From an uncultured Sphingomonas sp. (GTDB lineage Bacteria > Pseudomonadota > Alphaproteobacteria > Sphingomonadales > Sphingomonadaceae), in assembly GCF_937871615.1 (NCBI RefSeq), contig NZ_CALMPA010000046.1, forward strand, positions 62,001 through 126,000: a stretch of 64,000 bases of DNA, in the 5' to 3' direction. How positions within the stretch are numbered: the first letter of the stretch is position 1; each line of letters starts with the position of its first letter. This document shows, piece after piece, positions 6,549 to 16,831 of this stretch. Made by a program: the position numbers and the translations under genes. Under the pieces are notes generated by a model. It was given only the letters and a program-made list of their open reading frames with translations. It was not told the DNA's origin and did not search any database.

Positions 6549-7772
6549 CTACGGCAACAGCGTCAGATCTGGCGCGTCGAGACCGAGCGGATGCAAGGGA
6601 TTGCCGATCAGCCCGCTGACCATCGCCGCCTGTATCCAGGTCGCCGGCCACAGCTTCGACATCGGCCCCACCAGCCGGTCGCGGACAAAGGGCAACAGGC
6701 GGCTGTCGGACTGATAGACCGGCGTGAACAACGCGGTGAGCCGCTGATAGAGATGCACGTGCCGCCGCCGCCCGGCGACCGCGCGTTCCAATCCCGCCCC
6801 GACGCTCGCACCTTCGCGCAGCCCCTTGGTCAGCGACCAGGCGTCGAGCAGCGCCATATTGGCGCCTTGCCCCAATTGCGGGCTTGCCGAATGCCAGGCG
6901 TCGCCGATGTGGATGAGCGCGGGTTCGGCCGGATTGCACAGCGTCCGATGGGCGTAATGGGCAAAGGTGAGCTGATCGGGATCGACGATCTGATCGAGCA
7001 GCGGCGCGCAGGCGGGCCAAAGCAAGAGAACCTCGCCCTTCCAGGCATCCAGTCCGGCGGTGCGCCATGCAGCCAGGCGATCGGCGCGCAGCGACCAAAA
7101 GAACGCGACTTGCGGGCGACTCGCGTTCGAAGGCGTGCCGATCGGAAGAACGCCGACCATCGTGCTCGCCCGTCGATAACGCTGCTCGAGCGCGGCACCG
7201 TCGAAGCTCGCCCCATCGGGCCAATCGAGGCTGGCCCATATCGCGCCATAGGCCAGCGAACGGCCGGTGGGTGGCGCGAGCGGCGTGCGCGTTCCCAGCG
7301 CGTCCACAACCAGATCGAAAGGCCCCGCAACGCCGCCATCGGCGAAATGCAGGTGGCGCTTCACCCCGTCAAGGACGCTGCTCGCCACCGTCCTGCCCGT
7401 AGCGATCGGCACGCCGGCCGCCGTCACCGCATCATGGAGCAGCGCGAACAGACTCGCCCGATGGATGCCGATGCCGAAGGCAGCCGGGCGCCCCAGGGCG
7501 GCATAGCGCACATCCAGCACGACCGGGCCGGCCATCCCAGCCTGGCCGACCAGGCGATCGATCCGGGCACCCTTTTGCAATGCGAGGTCGGCCAACCCCA
7601 ACCGATCGAGCACGGCAAGGCCGGTCGGCTGAAGCATGAGGCCAGATCCGATCGGGCGCGGCGTCTCGAACCGTTCGAACACCGTCACACGATGCCCGTC
7701 ACGCTTCAATAGCAGAGCGGCGGCCAACCCTCCGGGTCCGCAACCAGCAATGGCGATGTCGAGTGGCCCCAT
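6549..7772 (-). CDS. FAD-dependent aromatic-type monooxygenase
   Basis: A 407-residue flavoprotein of the PHBH/UbiH group. It would use NAD(P)H and oxygen to hydroxylate or oxidise a small substrate that I cannot identify. The N-terminal dinucleotide fold reads IAIAGCGPGGLAAALLLKRDGHRVTVFER (GxGxxG with the terminal Glu). A DG motif region is near residue 155, and the second FAD motif (HIGDAWHSASPQLGQGANMALLDAW) lies at about 285-310. It stands alone, pointing left, between the regulator genes and the tRNA-Lys. Whether it belongs to the integrated element or to the chromosome is not clear from sequence. Confidence 0.85.
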   Translation of the reverse strand: MGPLDIAIAGCGPGGLAAALLLKRDGHRVTVFERFETPRPIGSGLMLQPTGLAVLDRLGLADLALQKGARIDRLVGQAGMAGPVVLDVRYAALGRPAAFGIGIHRASLFALLHDAVTAAGVPIATGRTVASSVLDGVKRHLHFADGGVAGPFDLVVDALGTRTPLAPPTGRSLAYGAIWASLDWPDGASFDGAALEQRYRRASTMVGVLPIGTPSNASRPQVAFFWSLRADRLAAWRTAGLDAWKGEVLLLWPACAPLLDQIVDPDQLTFAHYAHRTLCNPAEPALIHIGDAWHSASPQLGQGANMALLDAWSLTKGLREGASVGAGLERAVAGRRRHVHLYQRLTALFTPVYQSDSRLLPFVRDRLVGPMSKLWPATWIQAAMVSGLIGNPLHPLGLDAPDLTLLP

Positions 7773-8244
7773 GCCTTGCTGCTAGCGGGAAACTTCGCCC
7801 GGACAAATGCGAAACGCGGCCAGGATCGGGCTCCTCAATGCCTCCGGGCAGGCTGCGTTCCCGAATCTTATTGCTGGAGAGAGAAGCAGGGCTGTGACGC
7901 CGCGCTCGATCGGCCAGTATTGGGAGGCGCTAGGCAGCAGACCGCCCGAGAGCGGATCGCGAGCGGCTACGGCCGCATCGTTATCCTGATTGGGCAGCTT
8001 CCTTGGCAACTCAGCGCAAGGATAGGCTGAGCCTAAAAGCGTAATTCTTCGAAAACCCACTTATCGGACTCGCCGATTCGGCGCTTTGGGGATGCAATGG
8101 GAGAAAGCACCGATGAAAAATTGGAAACTTGGCGGAGCCCCGCATCACCTCGAATTTGTTGCACGTTTTGTTGCATGCAACGCCAAATACGGCGTTCGCC
8201 ACCAAGGGCCGTGCGCACTAAGTCATTGATTTTATTGAAGATTT
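7773..8244. other. 472-base stretch without a gene, next to tRNA-Lys
   Basis: I see no convincing gene and no recognisable integrase remnant. Features near its right end are two copies of TTTGTTGCA (8155-8163 and 8167-8175), a 12-bp palindrome GTTGCATGCAAC (8170-8181) and a hairpin AACGCC-N6-GGCGTT (8179-8196). These lie within 100 bases of the tRNA 3' end, as integrase arm sites of tRNA-targeted elements often do. Confidence 0.45.
8155..8196. repeat. direct repeats, palindrome and hairpin beside the tRNA-Lys 3' end
   Basis: Two exact 9-bp direct repeats TTTGTTGCA are offset by 12 bases. The second overlaps the palindrome GTTGCATGCAAC, which runs into the hairpin AACGCC/GGCGTT. The cluster is plausible as the arm region of an attachment site. 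No second copy of the tRNA end is in view to confirm it. Confidence 0.4.
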
Positions 8245-8320
<76 letters not shown>

Positions 8321-8409
8321 ATTCCGGCGGCGGAGCGGCTCAGGAGCCGCGTTCCGATCGGGAAGCGCGCGGTTAGCAGGCGTGGCGGAATGTGCAAACC
8401 TTTTTTTGC

Positions 8410-9522
8410 TCACCAGCCGGTTTTTCTCCGACTTTCGCGATCAATCGACATCAGGATCCCGAGACACAGCAGCACCGTCATCTGCGCGGAGCCGCCGAAA
8501 CTGACCAGCGGCAGCGGGATTCCGACGACCGGGGCCAGGCCCATCACCATCATCAGATTGATCGCGACGTAGAAGAAGATCGTTGTCGACAGCCCGGCGG
8601 CGGTGAGCTTCGCGAAGCGCGATTTGGCGCGCACACCGACATTCACGCCCCAGCGGATAACGAACAGATAAGCTGCGATAATGAAGATCCCGCCGGCGAG
8701 GCCCCATTCCTCCGCCATCGTGGCGAAGACGAAGTCCGTCTGCCCCTCGGGGAGATAATCCAGGTGGCTTTGTGTGCCGTTGAGGAAGCCCTTGCCGAAC
8801 ATCCCGCCCGAGCCGATCGCGATCTTCGACTGGGTGATGTGATAGCCGGTGCGCAGCGGATCGCTTTCGGGATCGAGGAAGATCAGCACGCGATTGCGCT
8901 GATAATCATGGAGCGCGAAGTTGAAGGCGAGGGGAGCCGCGATCGCCAGCGCCAGCGCGCCGCCGACGAACAGGCGCAGCGGAATGCCCGCGAGGAACAT
9001 CACGGTTACGCCGCCCGCGCAGATCATCAGCGCGGTGCCCAGATCAGGTTGCAGCATCACCAGCGCGCCCGGAATCCCGATCAGCACGCACGGCGGCCAG
9101 ATCGCGCCGAAGCGCCGCGTTTCCGAGGGGGGAAGCATTTCGTAGAAGCGGGCGCAGGCAAGGACGATCGCGGGCTTCATCAGCTCCGACGGTTGCAGGC
9201 GGATGAAGCCGAGATCGAGCCAGCGCTGGCTGCCCCCGCGCACCGCGCCGAGCAATTCCACCGCGAACAGCAGCACGACCAGCCCGAGATAGGCAGGGAA
9301 GGCGGCGCGGCGCCAGATATTCTCGCGCACCGCGCTGACACCAACGGCGGCGGCAAGGAAGACGAAGAATCGTATGCCCTGCGGCAGCGCCCAGGGGCGC
9401 AGGCTGCCCCCGGCGGCGGAAAACAGCACGACCAGCCCGAAAGAGCCGATCGCGGCCACCAGCAGCAGGATGCGCCACGGCAGCCGCGCGAGCGGCGCGG
9501 GAATGATCGAATCGAGCATCAT
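8410..9522 (-). CDS. rodA: rod-shape SEDS peptidoglycan polymerase RodA
   Basis: RodA is the SEDS glycosyltransferase that polymerises glycan strands with PBP2 during cell elongation. The 370-residue protein has about ten membrane helices and the SEDS signature regions: PSELMKPAIVLACARF, GTALMICAGGVTVMF, and the C-terminal VGIPLPLVSFGGSA. Its ATG overlaps the mrdA stop by four bases (ATGA). It is the last gene of the mreB-mreC-mreD-mrdA-rodA operon, and its stop lies about 90 bases from the oppositely placed end of the tRNA-Lys gene. No T-run terminator hairpin was seen after it. Confidence 0.95.
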   Translation of the reverse strand: MMLDSIIPAPLARLPWRILLLVAAIGSFGLVVLFSAAGGSLRPWALPQGIRFFVFLAAAVGVSAVRENIWRRAAFPAYLGLVVLLFAVELLGAVRGGSQRWLDLGFIRLQPSELMKPAIVLACARFYEMLPPSETRRFGAIWPPCVLIGIPGALVMLQPDLGTALMICAGGVTVMFLAGIPLRLFVGGALALAIAAPLAFNFALHDYQRNRVLIFLDPESDPLRTGYHITQSKIAIGSGGMFGKGFLNGTQSHLDYLPEGQTDFVFATMAEEWGLAGGIFIIAAYLFVIRWGVNVGVRAKSRFAKLTAAGLSTTIFFYVAINLMMVMGLAPVVGIPLPLVSFGGSAQMTVLLCLGILMSIDRESRRKTGW

Positions 9523-11618
9523 CGCTCTTGCGGGCCAGGCTCGGGCGAGCCGGTGGTGCCCGCCACGCCGCCGGTATTGGCGATATCGCCGGGCGTGGCA
9601 TCGGCGCTGGCGTTGCTGGCGCTGGTGACCGCTTCGACGGCGGGGGCATCGGTGGGGGCGGGGGCGTCCGTTTCGGTGGCCATCCCCTCCTCGCTCGGGT
9701 GCGCGTTGGCGGCAGCGCGATAGGCGGCGGATTCCGCGGCCATCCGGGTGCGGATATCACCGCCCCATGTCGGCTCGACCTCCGCCAGCGATTTCATCGC
9801 GCGATCGCGATCGAACAGATAGGTCATGATATCGCGCCCGATCATCGGCGTATCGAGATTGCGCACCGTATGGCCGTTGTGTTCCAGCACGATCGCGGCG
9901 GCATAGCGCGGGTTTTCGATCGGCGCGAAGCACACGAACAGCGCGTGATCCCTGAGCTTGAACGGGAGCTGCGCGTTCTTCAGCACCCCGCTTCGCCGTT
10001 CGGCCATGGTGATGCGGCGCACTTGCGCGGTGCCCGTCTTGGCGGCGAGTTGGATGCCGGGCACCAGCATCCGCGCCGCGCCGCCGGTGCCCCCGCCGTT
10101 CACCACGCGCCACATCCCCTCGCGCACGATCTGGAGATTTTCCGGCTTCACCGGCAAGGCGGCGGGATTGCGCGACACATGATCCGCCAGCAGGCTTGGT
10201 TGCAGCATCCGCCCGGAAGCGATCCGCGCGGACATCACCGCGAGTTGCAGCGGATTCACCAGCACATAGCCTTGCCCGATCGAGGCGTTGAGCGAATCCG
10301 CCACCGTCCAGCGGCTCTTGTATTTCCGGAGCTTCCACGCGCTATCCGGCACGGTGCCGTAACGCTGGGTGGTGAGCGGCAGATCGAATTTCTCGCCCAT
10401 CCCGAGCATCCGCGCGATCGGGGCGACATTATCATAACCAAGCCGCCGGACCATTTCGTAGAAATAGATGTCGCAACTCGCCGCGATCGCGCCGCCGAGA
10501 TCGAGCGCGCCGTGGCCGCCGCGCTTGTGGCAGTGAAACACGCCGCTGCCGACCCTGAGCGCCCCGGTGCATACCACGCGTTCGTGCGGGCTGACGCCGG
10601 CTTCGAGCAGCGCGAGGCCGTTCATCGGCTTGACGGTCGATCCCGGCGGATAGAGCCCCTGCGTGGCCTTGTTCATCAGCGGCACGTGATCGTTGGCGCT
10701 CAGCATCTCCCATTCGAGATGGCTGATCCCGGCGGAAAAGCTGTTGGGATCATATGCCGGCATGGATGCCATCGCCAGCATTTCACCGGTGTGGCAATCG
10801 AACACCACCGCGGAGCCGGAATTGGTGCCCAGCCGCCGCGCGGCATATTCCTGCAATCCGGCGTCGATCGTCAGCTTCTGCGTCTTGCCGGGGATATCGG
10901 GCCGGGTGGCAAGCTCGGCGACCAGCTTGCCGCGCGCCGTGACCTCCACGCGCTTCGCGCCGGGGGAGCCGCGCAATTCCTTTTCCAGCGTCTTTTCCAG
11001 CCCGTCCTTGCCCAGCTTGAAGCCGGGCGTGACGAGCAATTGCTCACGCGTTTTCTTGAACTGTTCGGCGGTGGCGGTGCCGACATAGCCGGTGAGATGC
11101 GCGACCGCCGCGCCCGCCGGATAATTGCGCGCGAAGCCGCGTGTCGGCGCCACGCCCGGCAATTCCGGCTGGCGCACCTGCACCGCGGCGAACCGCTCCC
11201 ACGAAATGCCGTCGATCACCTGCACCGGCTGGAAACCGGCGGCCTTCTTGATGTCCGCGCGCACGCGCAGCAGATCAGCCGGCGTGAGATCGAGCAGCTT
11301 TTGCAGCAGCGCCAGCGTGTGTTCGAGATCCTCGACGCGATCGGGGATGATATCGACGCGGAAATCGGTGCGGTTGTCGGCGATCGGATGGCCGCCGCGA
11401 TCGACGATCCAGCCACGGCGCGGCGGGATCATCGTGTTGTTGACGCGATTGCTTTCGGAAAGCGTGCTGTAGCGTTCGTTCTCCGCGATCGCGAGCCAGC
11501 CCATCCGGCCGACGAGCAGCGCGCCGACCCCGATCTGAGCGGAGCCAAGCAGCCAGGCGCGGCGCGAGAAGGTGTAGCCTTGCTGCGCCTCGGTTGCGAT
11601 CCGGGGCGGGCGGCTCAT
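9519..11618 (-). CDS. mrdA: penicillin-binding protein 2 (PBP2)
   Basis: This is the elongation-specific transpeptidase that pairs with RodA. The 699-residue protein has one N-terminal membrane helix (about residues 24-45), a PBP dimerisation region and a transpeptidase domain. The domain has the active-site serine motif STVK near residue 327, an S-x-D motif in AASCDIYFYE in place of the usual SxN, and KTG near 527 (AAKTGTAQ). The last 60 residues form an Ala/Thr/Pro-rich tail not needed for catalysis, longer than in E. coli PBP2 (633 residues). Start and stop both overlap neighbours by four bases. Confidence 0.95.
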   Translation of the reverse strand: MSRPPRIATEAQQGYTFSRRAWLLGSAQIGVGALLVGRMGWLAIAENERYSTLSESNRVNNTMIPPRRGWIVDRGGHPIADNRTDFRVDIIPDRVEDLEHTLALLQKLLDLTPADLLRVRADIKKAAGFQPVQVIDGISWERFAAVQVRQPELPGVAPTRGFARNYPAGAAVAHLTGYVGTATAEQFKKTREQLLVTPGFKLGKDGLEKTLEKELRGSPGAKRVEVTARGKLVAELATRPDIPGKTQKLTIDAGLQEYAARRLGTNSGSAVVFDCHTGEMLAMASMPAYDPNSFSAGISHLEWEMLSANDHVPLMNKATQGLYPPGSTVKPMNGLALLEAGVSPHERVVCTGALRVGSGVFHCHKRGGHGALDLGGAIAASCDIYFYEMVRRLGYDNVAPIARMLGMGEKFDLPLTTQRYGTVPDSAWKLRKYKSRWTVADSLNASIGQGYVLVNPLQLAVMSARIASGRMLQPSLLADHVSRNPAALPVKPENLQIVREGMWRVVNGGGTGGAARMLVPGIQLAAKTGTAQVRRITMAERRSGVLKNAQLPFKLRDHALFVCFAPIENPRYAAAIVLEHNGHTVRNLDTPMIGRDIMTYLFDRDRAMKSLAEVEPTWGGDIRTRMAAESAAYRAAANAHPSEEGMATETDAPAPTDAPAVEAVTSASNASADATPGDIANTGGVAGTTGSPEPGPQER

Positions 11619-12127
11619 TCGCTCGCCCGCTTGCGATCAATCCAGGCGACGATTCGCGCGGCGAGGGGGAAGGCGAGGATCGACACGATGATCTGGAGCA
11701 ATAGCACGGCATCGACGTGCGCGGTAAGCGGGGATGCGACGAGCCGGCCCCCGATCAGACACAAAATGATCGCGGCGGCGGCGATCATCCAGTCATGCCA
11801 GAAATCGCGAAACATCGTGCGCTGATCGAACAAATCTATCAGAAAGAAAGCGAGCGTCCACAGCACGATGGCGCTGCCCAGCGGCTGGCCGCTCAGCAGA
11901 TCGTCGAACGATCCGAGCAACGGCACCGCCCAGCGCCTGAGCGAAAGCGGCGCGAGCAGCCGCCATGCGAGCAACATCAGCAGCCCGCACGGGGGCAGCA
12001 ACCCCAGCGTCGCGCCGAACGGGGCGACGGTGACGAGCGAACCCGCCATCACCGTGATCCACGGAATCGCGCGCGCGCGACCGGCGGGCAGCACCGGCTC
12101 GAACGGTTTGCGGGGCGCGATGCTCAT
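11615..12127 (-). CDS. mreD: rod shape-determining protein MreD
   Basis: MreD is the small polytopic membrane subunit of the elongasome that links MreC to the other components. The 170-residue product has about five hydrophobic helices, including the conserved SGQPLGSAIVLWTLAFFLIDLFDQR region. It overlaps mreC and mrdA by four bases each. Sequence identity in MreD is low between species, so the order mreC-mreD-mrdA is strong support. Confidence 0.9.
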   Translation of the reverse strand: MSIAPRKPFEPVLPAGRARAIPWITVMAGSLVTVAPFGATLGLLPPCGLLMLLAWRLLAPLSLRRWAVPLLGSFDDLLSGQPLGSAIVLWTLAFFLIDLFDQRTMFRDFWHDWMIAAAAIILCLIGGRLVASPLTAHVDAVLLLQIIVSILAFPLAARIVAWIDRKRASE

Positions 12128-13008
12128 TTCTTGCCCTTGGCGGGGATCGGGCGCGGCGGCGGAGGCGGGGGAACGAACGCCTCGCTCACCAGCGCGAAAT
12201 CGAATGTGTCTGGCCGGGCATAGGGCTGCGCGGGCGCGGTGTCGCTCCCCGCGCGGACGACGCGCGCGACGAGGACGCCCGGCATATAGATGCCGCCGGT
12301 GCCAGAGGTGACGAAGCGGTCGCCGGGCCGCAATCTGGCGTCGGCGGTGTCGACCGAGCGGATATCTATCATGCCGTCGCCGCGCCCGGCGGCGAGCGCG
12401 GGCATCCCGTCACCGATGCGGCGCACCGGCACGATGCTGGTGGGATCGGTGAGCAGCAGCACGCGCGCGGTGTTCGGCCCGGTTTCGACGATGCGGCCCA
12501 GCAGCCCGTCCGGCCCGCGCACCGGCTGCCCCTCGCGCACGCCCTGCCAGCTTCCGGCGTTGAGGATGCCGAAGCGCCGCGTGCTCGATGCGCTCGAACT
12601 GACGATACGCGCGGTGACGACCGTGCCGGGCGTGCCGTCGCGCAGCTTCAGCAGCCCGCGCAGGCGGCGGTTGTCCTGCACCACGATCTGCGCCTGGAGG
12701 ATCGCGGCCTGGCGGCGCTTCAACTCGGCGCGCAATTCCTCATTCTCGCCGTGCACGCGGAAATAGCTGGCGATCGCATCGGGCGCCCCGGCGACCGTGC
12801 CGAACGCCGCCGACAGCCCCGAGGATACCGGCATGGTCACCTCGCGCACCGCCGCGCGCAATGCGGCGAAGGCGGTGGGATTGAATGATGACAAGGCGAG
12901 CAACACCGCGCCCACCACCGCGCCCGCGATGGCAAGGATATAGGTCAGGAATAGCGAATATTGCGCCCGCCTCGAGAAACCCGGGCGCCGATCCCGTGAC
13001 GGCGCCAT
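12124..13008 (-). CDS. mreC: rod shape-determining protein MreC
   Basis: MreC is the bitopic periplasmic scaffold that activates PBP2/RodA. The 294-residue protein has a membrane helix at about residues 19-42, a coiled coil at about 85-125 (ENEELRAELKRRQAAILQAQI), and two beta-barrel lobes with the usual VTARIVSSSASSTRRFGILNAGS and GRIVETGPNTARVLLLTDP segments. A Pro-rich tail ends the protein. It starts 32 bases after mreB. Confidence 0.95.
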   Translation of the reverse strand: MAPSRDRRPGFSRRAQYSLFLTYILAIAGAVVGAVLLALSSFNPTAFAALRAAVREVTMPVSSGLSAAFGTVAGAPDAIASYFRVHGENEELRAELKRRQAAILQAQIVVQDNRRLRGLLKLRDGTPGTVVTARIVSSSASSTRRFGILNAGSWQGVREGQPVRGPDGLLGRIVETGPNTARVLLLTDPTSIVPVRRIGDGMPALAAGRGDGMIDIRSVDTADARLRPGDRFVTSGTGGIYMPGVLVARVVRAGSDTAPAQPYARPDTFDFALVSEAFVPPPPPPRPIPAKGKK

Positions 13009-13040
13009 CGCCTATGCCTTTTCGAGAATGATTTCCCCGC

Positions 13041-14087
<1,047 letters not shown>

Positions 14088-14233
14088 CTAGTTTCCGTCC
14101 CCGAGTCGCCACGCCAGATGCGCAGTACAATACGCCAACCATCCCGCGCTTGCTGCCGCAAGGCGCATTCTGCACGAATTTATCAGCGTCTTGACGGTCG
14201 CGGGATGGCGCCGCTTGGGCTAGGGGAGGGGAC

Positions 14234-16006
14234 GTGTCAATAAGACGTTTGCCCGAGCACCTCGTGAACCGCATCGCCGCCGGTGAAGTGGTGGAAAGAC
14301 CAGCCAGCGCGTTGAAGGAACTGGTCGAGAACGCGATCGACGCGGGCGCGACGCGCATCGCGGTGCTGCTCGCCGCCGGCGGGGTCGAGCGGATCGAGGT
14401 TTCCGATGACGGCTGCGGTATGTCGCCTGAGGAAATGGCGCTGGCGTGCGAGCGCCACGCGACCTCCAAGCTGCCCGACGACGATATCGACGCGGTATCC
14501 ACGCTCGGCTTTCGTGGCGAGGCGCTCCCTTCCATCGCCAGCGTCGCGCGGGTGACGCTGGAGAGCCGACCGCGCGGGGCTGACGGCTGGGCGCGGACGA
14601 TCGACAATGGCGTGCTGGTGCGCGAAGGCCCGGCGGCGCTGCCGCCCGGCACGCGGATCGTGGTCGACGGATTGTTCGCGCGCGTGCCGGCACGGCGCAA
14701 GTTCCTGCGCGCGACCCGCGGCGAATATGCCGCCTGCCTCGATGTGATGCGCCGGCTGGCGATGGCGCGGCCCGATATCGCCTTCACCGTGGAGCATGAC
14801 GGGCGGCGCGCGCTCGCCGCGTTGCAGGCGGAGGACCGGCCCGCGCGTGTCGCGCTGCTCACCGATCGCGCGCTCGCCGAGAATTCGGTCGCGGTCGATC
14901 TGGAGCGCGAAGGCGTGGTGCTGGGCGGTGTCGCGGGGCTGCCGACCTTTCATCGCGGCATCGCCGATCATCAATATCTGTTCGTCAATGGACGGCCCGT
15001 GAAGGATCGCCTGCTGATCGGCGCGATTCGCGGCGCCTATGCCGAGATGATGCCGCGAGACCGGCACGCGGTGGTCGCGCTGTTCCTGGAGGTGCCGCCC
15101 GATCAGGTCGATGTGAACGTCCATCCCGCGAAAACGGAGGTGCGGTTCCGCGATCCGGCGATGATCCGGGGAATGATCGTGAGCGGCATCCGCCGCGCGC
15201 TGGACGGGGCGGGGCACCGCGTGGCGCATCGCCCGGCGGATGACGCGCTGGCGATGTGGCGCAGCGAGCCGATCGCCGCGCCGCCGCCCGAGCAGCAGCA
15301 GACGATCTGGCAAGCCGCGCCGCAAGCATCGGGCGGGGTGGTCGCCGATCGCCGCCCGAGCTTCTTCGCGCCCCCGCCGCAAGCGCGCGCGGAAGCGGCA
15401 TGGGCGCCGCCGCCGGAGCGCGCCGATCACCCGCTTGGCGTGGCGCGCGGGCAGGTCGCCAAGACCTATATCGTCGCGGAAGCCGAAGACGGGCTGGTCA
15501 TCGTAGATCAGCACGCCGCGCACGAACGGCTGGTGCTCGAACGGATGCGCCGCGCGCTCGCCGATGGGCGGGTAGCGTCGCAGGCGCTGCTGATCCCCGA
15601 AGTGGTCGAGCTGGACGAATCCGCGTGCGACCGGCTGGAGGTGCGCGCGGCGGAACTGTCCGAACTCGGGCTCGATCTCGAACGCTTCGGCCCGCGCGCG
15701 ATCCTGGTACGCGCGACCCCGGCGCTGTTGGGCAGCGGCGATCCGGCGGGGCTGGTCACCGATCTCGCCGATGAACTGGCGGCGTTCGATGAGGCTTTAT
15801 CCTTGCGCGAGCGATTAGACGCGGTGGCGGGGACGATGGCGTGCCATGGCTCGGTCCGCGCCGGGCGCGTGCTCTCGGTGGCAGAGATGAACGCGCTGCT
15901 CCGCGAAATGGAGGTCACGCCGCATTCCGGCCAGTGCAATCATGGGCGCCCGACATGGGTGAAGCTCGCGCATGGCGATATCGAAAAGCTGTTCGGGCGG
16001 AAGTGA
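14234..16006 (+). CDS. mutL: DNA mismatch repair endonuclease MutL
   Basis: MutL couples MutS recognition to strand incision. The 590-residue protein starts with GTG behind AGGGGAGGGG. The N-terminal GHKL ATPase shows ENAIDAGAT, DDGCGM and FRGEAL in the first 100 residues. The C-terminal domain carries the metal-binding endonuclease motif DQHA-x2-E-x4-E (DQHAAHERLVLE) at about 424-435. This means MutL itself nicks DNA, as expected in bacteria without MutH. A Pro/Ala-rich linker lies at about 345-395. The gene is divergent from mreB. Confidence 0.97.
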   Translation: MSIRRLPEHLVNRIAAGEVVERPASALKELVENAIDAGATRIAVLLAAGGVERIEVSDDGCGMSPEEMALACERHATSKLPDDDIDAVSTLGFRGEALPSIASVARVTLESRPRGADGWARTIDNGVLVREGPAALPPGTRIVVDGLFARVPARRKFLRATRGEYAACLDVMRRLAMARPDIAFTVEHDGRRALAALQAEDRPARVALLTDRALAENSVAVDLEREGVVLGGVAGLPTFHRGIADHQYLFVNGRPVKDRLLIGAIRGAYAEMMPRDRHAVVALFLEVPPDQVDVNVHPAKTEVRFRDPAMIRGMIVSGIRRALDGAGHRVAHRPADDALAMWRSEPIAAPPPEQQQTIWQAAPQASGGVVADRRPSFFAPPPQARAEAAWAPPPERADHPLGVARGQVAKTYIVAEAEDGLVIVDQHAAHERLVLERMRRALADGRVASQALLIPEVVELDESACDRLEVRAAELSELGLDLERFGPRAILVRATPALLGSGDPAGLVTDLADELAAFDEALSLRERLDAVAGTMACHGSVRAGRVLSVAEMNALLREMEVTPHSGQCNHGRPTWVKLAHGDIEKLFGRK

Positions 16007-16190
16007 GGCCGGGTTTCGCCGCAATCACGGTCGTTTAGGAGCGTCCTTAATTAGTCCGGATAACGGGCATTCCCGGTTTCGCGAAAGTCGGCCCTTTCGC
16101 AACGTCAGTCAGAAACTTGGTAAGGATCACTGTAGGCTTCACTCCTCGCGGATCATTGCACGACAATCGTTGCTCTGCGATCATCAGCCA

Positions 16191-16646
16191 ATGAAGATGA
16201 CCGGATACTCAGTCGCTGCCATCGCTGCCATCGCTTTGACCTTCGTGACGACCGCCGGTGTCGCGTTCAGCGGTTCCGCGCGTTCAGAACAACCAGAGCC
16301 TAAGCCGGGCGATGGTGTTCTATGCCTTTGGGCACTAACGTCCGTGGCGTCGGAGGTCGGTAAGCATTGTCCCGGCAAAAATGACCCCGCCTTTCAGACC
16401 GCGTTAGATCAGAGCGTAGCGGTCATGGACCAGTATGTTTTGGTAAACGGTCGTATCGACGCCACCGGCATTGCGAAGTTCAAAGCCCAACAGGGCGGGG
16501 TGGGGCAAAGCGCCGCAGAGCTTTGCACGCCGGACAAAACGCAAATTTACGATCATCTCCATTCGCAAGGCGCTGACGCAATACGAGAAGCGGTTCGTAA
16601 GGCGGTAGCGCGTCCCGGGACACCTGCATGGGGTGACTGCGTCTAG
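16191..16646 (+). CDS. secreted protein of unknown function
   Basis: A 151-residue product starts at 16191 or two codons later. It has a membrane-crossing signal sequence (about residues 6-26), then a periplasmic domain with four cysteines (CLW, HCPGK, CTPDK and the terminal GDC), which could form two disulfides. I do not recognise the family. The reading frame stays open upstream but lacks a sensible start there. Codon use and G+C are somewhat lower than in neighbouring genes, which hints at a more recent origin. No operon partner is seen. Confidence 0.65.
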   Translation: MKMTGYSVAAIAAIALTFVTTAGVAFSGSARSEQPEPKPGDGVLCLWALTSVASEVGKHCPGKNDPAFQTALDQSVAVMDQYVLVNGRIDATGIAKFKAQQGGVGQSAAELCTPDKTQIYDHLHSQGADAIREAVRKAVARPGTPAWGDCV

Positions 16647-16831
16647 CGGGAGGCATTGCAAAAGGGTTCCTATGCGCGGCGCTGGCTGACCCGTCGCAAA
16701 ACCAACGACTTGGCCGATGGAAAAGGTCGCACCTGAAGTCTACTTCCTGCGGTGGCGCTCCAGATGCAGCGTGACCGCACTCCACCCAATCCCCGCCGTT
16801 CACATGACGCTCGGACTATGGCGTCGCGGGG

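Noticed and set aside
9528..11825. 765-codon open frame on the plus strand
   Set aside because: Antisense to PBP2 and part of mreD. It has no recognisable motif and the composition typical of a shadow frame.
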